A stretch of DNA of 12,778 nucleotides from Fragilaria crotonensis (Eukaryota; Bacillariophyta; Fragilariophyceae; Fragilariales; Fragilariaceae). The stretch's first letter is position 1. The number at the start of each line of letters is the position of its first letter. The notes below the pieces were generated by a model. It saw only the letters and a program-made list of their open reading frames with translations. It made no database searches and was not told the origin of the DNA. The stretch covers positions 64,001-76,778 of the forward strand of contig JAKSYS010000260.1 in NCBI GenBank assembly GCA_022925895.1, written 5' to 3'. Both the position numbers and the translations under genes were made by a program. Shown here one piece after another: positions 1-8,382 of this stretch.

Positions 1-439
1 GCACCTATGAATTTTGCATCTACTGGTAAAATTTAGGCGCTGCCTCTGGAGGACACCGTCACCATTGCACTTGTTTGTTGAATGCATGATGTTTGAGGCT
101 ACAAACGCGACAGAAGCCGGAATTCGAAAGTTTGTGAAGGGGTTCCACGTTCCACGTCCTTGCCAAATGACATTTGCAAAAAGTGTTGATGCCAAGTTGT
201 TTCGTTGTTTCAAGAGGATCCGAAGATTTAACCGTTAACGGTCCCAGCCTGAAAACACTATGGGGTAAAAGCGTGTCACAAAAGGCGTGTATTTCTCTGG
301 AGTGTTTTTTAGTATGCACGTATGCACACGTGTGGCGAGGGGCAAGTCTTACGCCACAAACTGTGTCAAGGTGCTTCCCTGACGGGCACGACCACCATCG
401 TTCCTGGTGTCCTGCTTGAAGGAACCCAGCTCCTCTGTC
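1..439. other. Gene-free 5' flank of the orphan membrane-protein gene
   Basis: I see no convincing coding region here. The open frames are short, mutually overlapping and lack recognisable protein character. Visible small elements are a direct 7-base repeat (gttccac twice, 140-153), a 12-base perfect palindrome ACCGTTAACGGT at 231-242 whose core resembles MYB-type sites, and the palindrome CACACGTGTG at 325-334. It probably holds the promoter and 5' UTR of the gene starting at 440, but an untranslated or short upstream exon cannot be excluded. Confidence 0.5.
325..334. promoter_or_regulatory. CACACGTGTG palindrome (G-box/E-box core)
   Basis: This perfect 10-base palindrome is centred on CACGTG, about 105 bases upstream of the ATG at 440. 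CACGTG is the classical binding core of bHLH and bZIP factors. Function here is inferred only from motif and position; one such hexamer is expected by chance every few kilobases. Confidence 0.25.
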
Positions 440-1273
440 ATGGTATTGTCGACGGACTCATCCGCTGCCTTGAGAAGCGTGGTTCTCATTTTCATTGCAC
501 ACACCTTCATTAATTCCCTACTCCTGTCCCCCTTAAATCCCCTGAGGTGTTCGTACTGGAATCACTCGAATTGTACTAATGACGAGGATTGGATTTGCAA
601 TTGGCTGGTATTTGCGCATCTTCATGTATCCATCGTTCTCGGCTGCATGATGATCAAGGCTGAATCTCAACTCGTCGAAAAGATTGCGTACCTTTGCTGC
701 ACCATTATTGCTTGCTACATCGTGGAGGGAATCTTTTCTATCGATCTCTTGGATCGGCCCCTTTCTGCGATACAATGTGTTATCTACGTTGGCATCGTAT
801 GTTCCATTGCTTACATTACGTACGAAGATCCGAATTCATCGAAGAACTTATTACAGCGCCCCGTCTTGAGGAAAATGAGGAGCAGTTCCAGTTTTGATCA
901 GCGCCCAAGGCTACCCATTGCCACCATTGCCGTTATCATGCATTTAGTCTCGTCGTTGATTCGTGTCGTTGATATGACCTACGGCGACGGTCGCGAGGGT
1001 TACAAGGGCGACATGACAAGTGCCACCTACCAGTCCATTTCTAATTTTGCAGTCTGTGACATGATGTTGGTGTGCTTTGTACTGCTATTTGCTCTTTGCT
1101 TTTGTGAGACTGAACATCACAAGCTGATCCTTTGGGGTCAAGCTGGCATCCTCTTCGTCTCGCAGATAATGCTAGCCGGCTGGCAGGGCGAGCAAATGGC
1201 CACCGACATGACAATGGCTGGGTCCATTGGGACCTTTGTCTTTGTTTTAATTGCCATCATAGGGGCGCTATAA
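440..1273 (+). CDS. Orphan multi-pass membrane protein (about 8 helices)
   Basis: This 277-residue protein is dominated by hydrophobic segments at roughly residues 11-30, 54-72, 82-101, 110-128, 159-177, 204-222, 228-247 and 259-277, so about eight membrane helices. The loop after helix 1 is polar and has two overlapping N-glycosylation sequons (NHS at 41, NCT at 44), which suggests a luminal or extracellular side. A basic, serine-rich loop (about 131-158, with RKMRSSSS) separates helices 4 and 5 and is likely cytosolic. The frame is open upstream to a GTG at 407, but the first ATG is at 440 and is preferred in a eukaryote. I recognise no family, and no motif indicates a transporter, receptor or enzyme. 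It has no visible intron. It is convergent with the MCM-binding protein gene, leaving 185 bases between the stop codons. Confidence 0.7.
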   Translation: MVLSTDSSAALRSVVLIFIAHTFINSLLLSPLNPLRCSYWNHSNCTNDEDWICNWLVFAHLHVSIVLGCMMIKAESQLVEKIAYLCCTIIACYIVEGIFSIDLLDRPLSAIQCVIYVGIVCSIAYITYEDPNSSKNLLQRPVLRKMRSSSSFDQRPRLPIATIAVIMHLVSSLIRVVDMTYGDGREGYKGDMTSATYQSISNFAVCDMMLVCFVLLFALCFCETEHHKLILWGQAGILFVSQIMLAGWQGEQMATDMTMAGSIGTFVFVLIAIIGAL

Positions 1274-1458
1274 CGGTTATGTTCAATGACCTCCTGCTAC
1301 CATCGCGTATATCCTTTCTATGACAATCGAACGTAGATGAGTCTTTGGCACCATCGATAATACTTTGAAGGTCAAGTTATCACAGCACTCCGAGGTATCA
1401 CAACGTCTAAACTGCCAATAGTCGGAGATCACTGTAGCGAGCGTTGTTCTGCAAACGC

Positions 1459-3126
1459 TTAGGACTTTCGCATGGCATCGTCTAACCGAAGAGCATTTTT
1501 CCAATCTAATACAGTAGCCACATCGCGTCCTTCACTCCGTGCATACAAGCGAGTCAGGGTCAACCACCGATGAAAGTCTTCTTCGCCGTCAAGTCGGGTT
1601 TCCAAGTCTCGCGCGTCTTGACGTCGGTCCACGAAATCTTGCTGAGCCAGAGTCAACACTTCGGTCCCCAAACCAACATTGGTCTTGCGCCCCTTGGCTA
1701 ATTGGGAACGAAACTGCACTGCATCGCTTTCCGAAATTTCAGGTCGATTTGCAATCGAAACAGGTTTACGCAGTATCATAGTCAGAGTGCACGGCACCAT
1801 ATTTGCTCTGTCTACCGGGGACAAGACGATAATCCGATAGTCAGCTTCAAACTTGAATCGCATGCCTCCATCAAAACGGTAGGGTACTGAATGATCGTTT
1901 GTCATGGATTGCAGGGCTTCCAAGGTTTCTGCTGGCACCACCTTGTCGTCTACCGGTAGTCGATTGTCGACCACAATGACGACTGCACCCTTGGGAAGTT
2001 GAAACGGTGAAGGTACTAAGTGGGCTCCCACCTTGACAGGCGACGTGATGCCGTTTTCATTCATATCGATCCGCCCAACAACTGGTAAAACTTGCTGCAG
2101 CAACGTCTGGAAGTAGGTCGCCGCCGTGTTGCAGGATTCCAAATTGGGTAAAACGAGATTCAAAGATGCGCAGCCCAAGGTTGTGTCGTACGGCGTCTTG
2201 ACCGGGACAGCCATTGCATCCTCATCCCTCGATATTTCTCGTTCTGCTTGCGAGAAAAGTGAGACAAACAAAGCCTCTGCGGCGGTCTGGTCGCCGAGTG
2301 CAGCAGAAAATAGAGACTTGAATGTCACGTCGCTTTCCATAGGTTCGGCTTCGTCAATGATATCTTCCAGATCGATCTTTCGATAGCACACCGCATGGAG
2401 GCGTGGCAGGGCTTTGGTTGGATCATCTTCCTCCTCCTCGAAGAAGGCATCCTCGTCGAAATACGAATGATCGTGGGGTTCGTCCATTTGGTTGCTCGTA
2501 GGAACAGGCTCAAGCATACCAATAACCTCGACTACGTCGTTGAGCCGCAGTTTCGGTCCCTTGTGAACATCATAGTAGAAATGGCACACGACGGGAGTCT
2601 CCTTGGGGTTACTCCCCATACAGCCCGGAGGCCATGACCAATGCTTGGTAGTTTTCCCGTCGCGAGAGTCTTTCGAAAGGTCATGAATAGCAGTGGGTGA
2701 GCCAGTAAGCTGCTTCTTGGTAAATGTCTCTTGTTCGGTTTCTGTAGACTCGTCACGGAGGCGCTTCTTTGACTCTGTGGGAGTCTCATTGTCCTCATAG
2801 AGCGAGTCGTCTTCGAGCGTCCACTCGGAGGCAAATGGCAATGGCACGAGCAACAAAGGTTGACGCTCGCCAAGCTTCCCAACTAGATCCGTGGGATCTA
2901 CTTCATTTTCAGGGACGCCCTTACAGTAATACTCCGGATCCATCATGTCCTGCACCATGGCTCGGCATCGAACCAACCCCTCCGATGAAGAGCATAGTTG
3001 CGGGAGGACGTTGTTGGATCCTCCTTTTGCTAGCATTTGGAAAAGTAATTCATACTCTTCGTCGCTCAGTTCGACTTGACCATCCTTTAGCTTGTCTTGG
3101 ATCGAGGATAATTCAATAGGAGCCAT
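1459..3126 (-). CDS. MCMBP: Mini-chromosome maintenance complex-binding protein (MCMBP/ETG1)
   Basis: MCMBP binds MCM2-7 subunits in the nucleus. In animals and plants it helps assemble or unload the replicative helicase and supports sister-chromatid cohesion. The 555-residue frame starts at a true ATG and needs no intron; plant ETG1 and human MCMBP are somewhat longer. Family features visible are the N-terminal LVRCRAMVQDMMDPEYY block (51-67), a PVVCHFYYD…LRLNDVVEVIGML segment (178-205, the usual 'share of MCM-like OB region' block), PRLHAVCYRK (241-250), a long leucine-rich AAA-like stretch (316-355), VVIVVDNRL (382-390) and the C-terminal WLTLTRLYARSEG block (521-533). Linkers at 101-160 and 215-236 are acidic and low in order, as in relatives. 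The 5' flank carries E2F-type sites (see 3333-3359), fitting S-phase expression. Identification rests on these remembered family blocks; I am fairly confident. Confidence 0.88.
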   Translation of the reverse strand: MAPIELSSIQDKLKDGQVELSDEEYELLFQMLAKGGSNNVLPQLCSSSEGLVRCRAMVQDMMDPEYYCKGVPENEVDPTDLVGKLGERQPLLLVPLPFASEWTLEDDSLYEDNETPTESKKRLRDESTETEQETFTKKQLTGSPTAIHDLSKDSRDGKTTKHWSWPPGCMGSNPKETPVVCHFYYDVHKGPKLRLNDVVEVIGMLEPVPTSNQMDEPHDHSYFDEDAFFEEEEDDPTKALPRLHAVCYRKIDLEDIIDEAEPMESDVTFKSLFSAALGDQTAAEALFVSLFSQAEREISRDEDAMAVPVKTPYDTTLGCASLNLVLPNLESCNTAATYFQTLLQQVLPVVGRIDMNENGITSPVKVGAHLVPSPFQLPKGAVVIVVDNRLPVDDKVVPAETLEALQSMTNDHSVPYRFDGGMRFKFEADYRIIVLSPVDRANMVPCTLTMILRKPVSIANRPEISESDAVQFRSQLAKGRKTNVGLGTEVLTLAQQDFVDRRQDARDLETRLDGEEDFHRWLTLTRLYARSEGRDVATVLDWKNALRLDDAMRKS

Positions 3127-3332
3127 CGTGATCCTGTTTCAAGAATATCGACAATATGGATAATCACAACAAAGCATGCCAACATTCAATCTAACGAGTT
3201 CTTTTACCAGAGAGCAGTACTTGCACTCAAGCCCTTCGTATATGTGGATCATCCTCTATGTATCATATCATTCCGGATCATACATACACAAAATCCACAC
3301 GCTCCGATCCACAGCCCCATGTGGCTACAACG

Positions 3333-3359
3333 TTTGGCGCCATTTTTTTGGCGCGCAAA
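3333..3359. promoter_or_regulatory. Clustered E2F-type sites upstream of MCMBP
   Basis: Two copies of TTTGGCGC lie on the + strand at 3333-3340 and 3347-3354. On the - strand the overlapping sequence 3352-3359 reads TTTGCGCG. All match the E2F/DP consensus TTTSSCGC/TTTSSCGS. They sit about 205 to 235 bases upstream of the MCMBP start codon at 3126. Seen directly: the motifs and spacing. Known: plant MCMBP was named E2F TARGET GENE 1. Inferred: cell-cycle control of this diatom gene by E2F. Confidence 0.6.
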
Positions 3360-3389
3360 CATCAAGTCGTGTTCGAGCTGAAAATTGCA

Positions 3390-3720
3390 TGCTGTAGTAC
3401 TGTAGTACATCATCATCGTGCTAGTAATGTATGCATACGAGTAATGTAGAGTTGTCATTTGTCTTTGTCGGACTCCTGTACTGTACTAATAGGACGGTAC
3501 CAATACTGGAACTGGAATACTATGACATACTCCAGTACTACTTTCTACGTGGGTTACGAAGAGCACCAGGTACTGTACTCTAGTACTGGAGTACTAGCAG
3601 ATGTGTGCACCAACCTGTTCCGTACTGACCTGTTCTGTAACGCCGTTATACATGGCGAGAATCTGAGAGCGTGCTCCAGCTAGTAGAACTGGTACCAGGT
3701 ACTAGTACTTGCACTACAGT
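3390..3720. repeat. Cluster of GTAC-centred palindromes, copy 1
   Basis: This stretch contains TGTAGTACTGTAGTACA (3393-3409), a perfect inverted repeat CTAGTACT-GG-AGTACTAG (3580-3597), the palindrome CTGGTACCAG (3689-3698), GTACTAGTAC (3699-3708), and several isolated GTACTG or CAGTAC units. The same vocabulary recurs at 5905-6150 and 10150-10225 but is rare inside the coding regions. It could be a family of factor-binding sites, a degenerate intergenic satellite, or hairpin-forming DNA/RNA. Confidence 0.55.
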
Positions 3721-4029
3721 ATGCAAAGCTTTGAAAACTGAAGTCCTCGGAACGCAAAACCCTTTTCAACATTCCCATGCGACACTGCTACACCCCCATG
3801 CTGGCTGCATAGACCCAACGATCAAGAGCCCTTTAAAGCGAACAAAATCACCATGAAAGAATAGTGAGAGGTCGTTACATAAGGCGAGGAGTGGTGCTAT
3901 CAAGCGATCGTTGTTCACACCGTCGCGATTCGTAATTCGCACGACACACAGTCACAAAAGAAAGGGAACAGCAGTAACACAATTCAATGAAATCAGAACC
4001 CCGTGCAAGCCAGATACCGAGACGGCAGC

Positions 4030-4039
4030 TAATATATAT
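4030..4039 (+). promoter_or_regulatory. TATA-like element of transporter 1
   Basis: A run TAATATATAT begins about 42 bases before the ATG at 4072, followed by TATTCACC, which could serve as an initiator just ahead of the start codon. This implies a very short 5' UTR. The call is based only on motif and spacing. Confidence 0.3.
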
Positions 4040-4071
4040 CTAAGGAGCATAAGGCACTTTTATTCACCGAC

Positions 4072-5820
4072 ATGATTTCGTCGATTGACTCCCACAATGG
4101 TGAATCATCCAAGGACTCGATTGCGCCAGTCAAGATCACCCGAGCGACCTATACCTTTGTGTTCTGCGCAGCAGTCAACTCGTGCAACTTGGGTTACGAT
4201 GTTGGAGTCAATACAAATGCAGGACCGAAAATTCGACAGGATTTCCATCTCACGGATGTCCAGCTCGAACTTTTTCTAGGGAGCATCAACTTCTGGTCCA
4301 TGTTTGGAGCCTTACTGGCACAGCACATTTCCGATACCTATGGACGACGAAGGACCTTCATCATGGCCGCTTTGGGCTATATTCTTGGTGTGGCCATCAT
4401 GTCCATGGCCCCGTCCTACGAAATTCTAATGTTTGGACGATTCTTTGTGGGAATGGGCGTCGGAATTGGTCTGGCGATTGACCCCTTGTACATTGCCGAA
4501 GTCTCGCCAGCATCACGTCGTGGTGAACTAGTCTGCTGGTCGGAGATTGCTCTCAACGTTGGCATTGTCTTGGGGTTCGCTTCTGGGATCGTTCTATATC
4601 CGCTATCCAACAATCAAGAGTGGCGAGTCATGCTGGCGCTTGGAGCGATCCTTCCCATGGTCATGATTGTGTTAGTGCTCAAGGTCATGCCGGAATCTCC
4701 TCGGTGGTTGATTGCGAACAATCGATTCGAGGAAGCCAGATCGATTCTTGAGCGAATCTACCCACATGGTGAGTTTGGGAGGAGTCTTGAATATTATGGC
4801 CACAGTAGGACTATGCAGTAACATGCACTGCACACTGACGTATCCATCTCACATCTCACAACCTTTCCGTGTTCAATGCAAAGGTTTCGATATTGATGCT
4901 GTTGTTTGCGAGATCACGAATGCACTTGAACTGGAACTAGCTGCCGAAAAGTCAGTTGGGTGGAGCGTCATTTTCCGGCCGTCTCTGTCAGTTCGGCGAA
5001 TGTTGTTGGTGGGTGTTGGCACGAGCGTTATCCAGCAAGCAGTGGGAATCGATGCGATTCAGTATTATATGATTGACGTTTTGGATCACTCCGGAATCAA
5101 ATCTGACAAAGGACAACTTGGTGTCATGATATTGTTGGGTCTTGTGAAGCTTGGCTTTGCCTTTGTTGGTGGTAAACTCTTCGACAAGTATGGACGCCGT
5201 CCCTTGTTCGCTGTATCGTTGCTTGGTACGTCTATCTTGCAGCTGCAAAACTACTGTAGGCTCAGTGCACCCCTTACCCCATTAGTTGCGTTTCTGTGTA
5301 TTTAGGTTGCGCTGCGTCCCTTGTAGCGGTCAGCGTCACCTTTTCTGACACCACCAAAACTGGACAAATGCTCACTGTTCTTGGATTGGCGTCCTACTTG
5401 GCTTTCTTCAGCTGTGGCATGGGTCCAGGGGGTTGGTTGATACCCTCAGAAGTGTACCACATGTGTATTCGGGCGAAAGCCATGAGCGTGACGACCTTCC
5501 TCAATCGACTCACTGCCACCATTATGGCGACCACTTTTCTCTCAGTGGCACACGCCATTTCCTGGCCTGGTTTCTTCCTCCTTCTGGCAGTCATTTGCGT
5601 GGCAGGCGCCCTTTTCTTGTGCAACTTCCTTCCGGAAACGATGGGTCGATCGCTTGAGGATATCGCTCTCGACATTGCGAATGTTACTGGAGATCGTTTC
5701 ATTCTGGACACGGAAGAGAAACTGAAGAAGGAGCGATGCCTCACCGGAGTGGAGGCTGGGCCGCGATCGTATGGAAGCCTCGGGTGCCGAAGTGATGCGT
5801 GGACAATTGAAAAAGCATAA
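4072..5820 (+). CDS. Sugar/polyol-type MFS transporter, copy 1 (three exons)
   Basis: This is a membrane carrier of the sugar porter family (major facilitator), probably a proton-coupled sugar or polyol carrier; the substrate cannot be read from sequence. Exons 4072-4768, 4884-5225 and 5306-5820 join in phase 1 at two Gly codons (233 and 347) to give 517 residues, the usual length. Exon 1 holds helices 1-6 with SDTYGRRRT (88-95), GRFFVGMGVGIG (122-133), YIAEVSPASRRGE (140-152) and PESPRW (207-212). Exon 2 holds helices 7-8 with QQAVGIDAIQYY (283-294) and FDKYGRRPL (332-340). Exon 3 holds helices 9-12 with GPGGWLIPSEV (386-396) and the C-terminal PETMGRSLEDI (456-466), followed by a charged cytosolic tail. 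The general pattern is closest to plant polyol/inositol carriers, but NTNAGPKIRQDF after helix 1 is unlike them. It is tandem with copy 2. Confidence 0.88.
4769..4883 (+). other. Intron 1 of transporter copy 1
   Basis: This 115-bp GT-AG intron (GTGAGT … GCAAAG) interrupts Gly codon 233 in phase 1. Reading straight through gives a stop at 4819-4821 and loses the transporter fold, whereas removal restores it. The intron is the same length as, and about 91% identical to, the equivalent intron of copy 2. Confidence 0.9.
5226..5305 (+). other. Intron 2 of transporter copy 1
   Basis: This 80-bp intron (GTACGT … TATTTAG) interrupts Gly codon 347 in phase 1, inside helix 9. Position and phase match intron 2 of copy 2, but the internal sequence is essentially unalignable with it. 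Confidence 0.88.
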
Positions 5821-6552
5821 TGCCATTCGATCTCATGGTTTCAAGGCTGCGAATGAGGATACTCGGAGTGTTCTCCCCTGCTCGGAGGAGCGCTACCGGT
5901 TGTACGTAGTACGAGATAGGTGTACTGTACACAGTGCACATCGCGTAAAATTCAAAACACTGTTCGTGTTATTCAGTCCCTGCAACAGTATATGCTAAAA
6001 AATTAAAAGATATGTTTGATGGCGATCTTTTTCTGAGAAGTCTACATTTTCTCTATATCGTATCATACTGTAGTACATGCTACAGTAGTAGCAGAAGTAT
6101 GTACGGCAATGATTTTCGTGACAGTACTGCTGCAGTCGATGCAGTACTGTACAATCGATTTGTCAACCTCCACACGAATGGAAGTGAATGTATACACAGG
6201 GTTCACAACATGCATACCTGCTAGTAGACTCGGAAGTTAGGGTTGTACTACTACGCCTGACGCCACTACCAATCCCAATTAGCATCAAACACGTACAATA
6301 CTCGAATGCAAACCCTCACAACCACTCACAAGGAAACACCAACTACAAGGATCGAAACAAGCGTGCGAGCTGATCAAACCGCTGTCGAAAAGGGAACGAG
6401 GTCACCATGATTCCGCACTCGGATATTTCGCCTTCTTAATGTAAATGATCGTTGCAGTTGCATGTCACAAGGCAAAGTCAGCAAGCAAAACACAGACAAA
6501 TCACATTTGGGCGTTCCTAGGCCAGATACGCGAAAATTTCTTGACGAATCAC
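5821..6552. other. Spacer between the tandem transporters
   Basis: No credible gene is seen. The left side should hold the 3' UTR of copy 1; an AT-rich stretch lies near 5990-6010. The centre (5905-6150) holds GTAC palindromes. The right side is the promoter and 5' UTR of copy 2. A frame open from an ATG at 6445 runs into copy 2, so part of this spacer (6445-6552) might be coding, but its 36 residues have no counterpart in copy 1. Confidence 0.55.
5905..6150. repeat. Cluster of GTAC-centred palindromes, copy 2
   Basis: It includes TACTGTAG (6066-6073) inverted as CTACAGTA (6080-6087) around a 6-base loop. It also includes ACAGTACTGC (6121-6130) inverted perfectly as GCAGTACTGT (6141-6150) across 10 bases, each arm containing CAGTACTG. 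GTACGTAGTAC and GTACTGTAC occur near 5902-5933. Same motif family as at 3390-3720. Confidence 0.55.
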
Positions 6553-8316
6553 ATGTCGAAACAGCCTAGAAAGCCGTTGCTCGCAACGGTCGCTCCGTCA
6601 ATAGAAGGCCACGATGGTAAATCACCGAAGCATGCAATCGTTCCAGTAAAGATCACGCGAGCAACCTACATCTTCGTGCTTTGCGCCGCAGTCAACTCGT
6701 GCAACTTGGGCTACGATGCAGGGGCCAACACGAATGCTGGACCGAAAATTCGACAAGATTTCAATCTCAGTGATATCCAGCTTGAAATATACCTCGGAAG
6801 CATGAGCTTTTGGTCAATGTTCGGAGCTTCGATGGCACAATATATTTCCGATTCCTACGGCCGCCGTAGGACCTTCATCATGGCCGCTTTGGGCTTTATT
6901 CTTGGTGTGGCCATCATGTCCATGGCCCCCTCCTACGAAATTCTCTTGTGTGGGCGATTCTTCGTGGGCATGGGCATTGGAATTGGACTTGCGATTGACC
7001 CCCTGTACATTGCCGAAGTTTCACCCGCAACACGTCGTGGCGAACTAGTCTGCTGGTCGGAGATTGCTCTCAACGTTGGCATTGTCTTGGGGTTCGCTTC
7101 TGGGATCGTTCTATATCCGCTATCCAACAATCAAGAGTGGCGAGTCATGCTGGCGCTTGGAGCGATCCTTCCCATTGTCATGATTGTGTTAGTGCTCAAA
7201 GTGATGCCGGAATCTCCTCGATGGTTGATTGCGAACAATCGATTCGAGGAAGCCAGATCGATTCTTGAGCGAATCTACCCACATGGTGAGTTTGGGAGGA
7301 GTCTTGAATATTATGGCACCAGTAGGATTCTGCAGTGCCATGCACTGCACACTGACGCATCCATCTCACATCTCACAACCTTTCCGTGTCCACTACAAAG
7401 GTTTCGATATTGATGCTGTTGTTTGCGAGATCACGAATGCACTTGAACTGGAACGAGCCGCCGGAAAGTCGGTCGGTTGGAGTGTCATTCTTCGGTCGTC
7501 CCCGTCGGTGCGGCGAATGCTGTTGGTGGGTGTCGGCACGAGTGTTATCCAGCAAGCAGTGGGAATCGATGCGATTCAGTATTATATGATTGACGTTTTG
7601 GAACACTCCGGAATCAAATCTGACAAAGGACAACTTCGTGTCATGATCTTGTTGGGTCTCGTGAAGCTTGGCTTTGTGCTTGTTGGAGGCAAACTCTTCG
7701 ACAGGTATGGGCGCCGTCCCTTGTTCGCTGTCTCGTTGCTTGGTAAGTCCATTCTCGCAACTGCAATGCCGGGCACAGTACATCCTAACCAATCGATTGT
7801 GTTGCTGCGCATCTAGGTTGCGCGGCGTCCCTTGTATTCGTCAGCGTTACCTTTTCTGACCACACCAAAACTGGACAAATACTCACTGTTCTTGGATTGG
7901 CGTCCTACTTGGCTTTCTTCAGCTGTGGCATGGGTCCAGGAGGTTGGCTGATACCCTCCGAAGTTTTTGCCATGTGCATTCGGGCGAAAGCCATGAGCGT
8001 GACGACCTTCCTCAATCGTCTCACGGCAACGGTTGTCGCGACCACTTTTCTCTCTGTGGCACACACCATTTCCTGGCCTGGTTTCTTCCTCCTCCTGGCA
8101 GTCATTTGCGTGGCAGGCGCCCTTTTCTTGTGCAACTTCCTTCCGGAAACAATGGGTCGATCGCTTGAGGATATCTCTCTGATATTGCGAATGTTACTGG
8201 TGATCGTTTTATTCTGGAAATGGAAGAGAAACTGCAGAAGGAGCGACGTTTCACCGGAGCGGAGGCCGGGCAGCCGCGATCCTATGGAAGCCTCGGGTCC
8301 CAAAGTGTGTCGATAG
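6553..8316 (+). CDS. Sugar/polyol-type MFS transporter, copy 2 (C-terminal frame break)
   Basis: This tandem paralogue of the 4072 gene has identical exon structure: 6553-7285, 7401-7742 and 7817-8316. It gives 524 residues. All core motifs are present: SDSYGRRRT, GRFFVGMGIGIG, YIAEVSPATRRGE, PESPRW, QQAVGIDAIQYY, FDRYGRRPL, GPGGWLIPSEV and PETMGRSLEDI. I chose the ATG at 6553, which adds 12 residues relative to copy 1; an in-frame ATG at 6445 would add 36 more. After SLEDISL (to residue 480) one base is missing relative to copy 1 near 8176-8182, so the last 44 residues are out of frame and end at 8316. The conserved tail continues in the next frame to a stop at 8325-8327. All twelve helices precede the break, so transport could survive, but the normal tail would be lost. 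The stop lies 66 bases from that of the convergent lipase gene. Confidence 0.82.
7286..7400 (+). other. Intron 1 of transporter copy 2
   Basis: This 115-bp GTGAGT…AAAG intron is at the same codon and phase as in copy 1. By eye it shows about 10 mismatches and no gaps against the copy 1 intron, far more similar than expected given the divergence of intron 2. Confidence 0.9.
7743..7816 (+). other. Intron 2 of transporter copy 2
   Basis: This 74-bp intron (GTAAGT … CATCTAG) splits a Gly codon in helix 9. It is six bases shorter than its counterpart in copy 1 and dissimilar apart from the splice sites. Confidence 0.88.
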
Positions 8317-8382
8317 GAGGAAAATAACTTTGAATTGATGTCCAACATGACAACGAGTAGCACCCACGCAGTACTTCCATCT

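Larger units (their letters stand above)
3127..4071. other. Divergent intergenic region (MCMBP / transporter 1)
   Basis: No credible gene is visible in these 945 bases; the open frames are under 75 codons and lack protein-like composition. The left part must hold the MCMBP promoter, including E2F-consensus sites. The middle (about 3390-3720) is packed with GTAC-centred palindromes. The right part leads to transporter 1, with a TATA-like run near 4030. I found no tRNA or other structured RNA by eye. Confidence 0.6.

Noticed and set aside
407-439. GTG start at 407 for the orphan membrane protein
   Set aside because: Eukaryotic nuclear genes rarely start at GTG, and an ATG lies at 440 just before the first helix.
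3176-3856. Several 60-75 codon ORFs between MCMBP and transporter 1
   Set aside because: They overlap palindromic GTAC DNA, lack composition typical of proteins and have no features I can support.
4712-5305. Separate overlapping ORFs across the first transporter (4072-4821, 4712-5305, 5296-5820) as three genes or a pseudogene
   Set aside because: Two GT-AG introns with matching phase and the identical pattern in the paralogue join them into one intact 517-residue protein.
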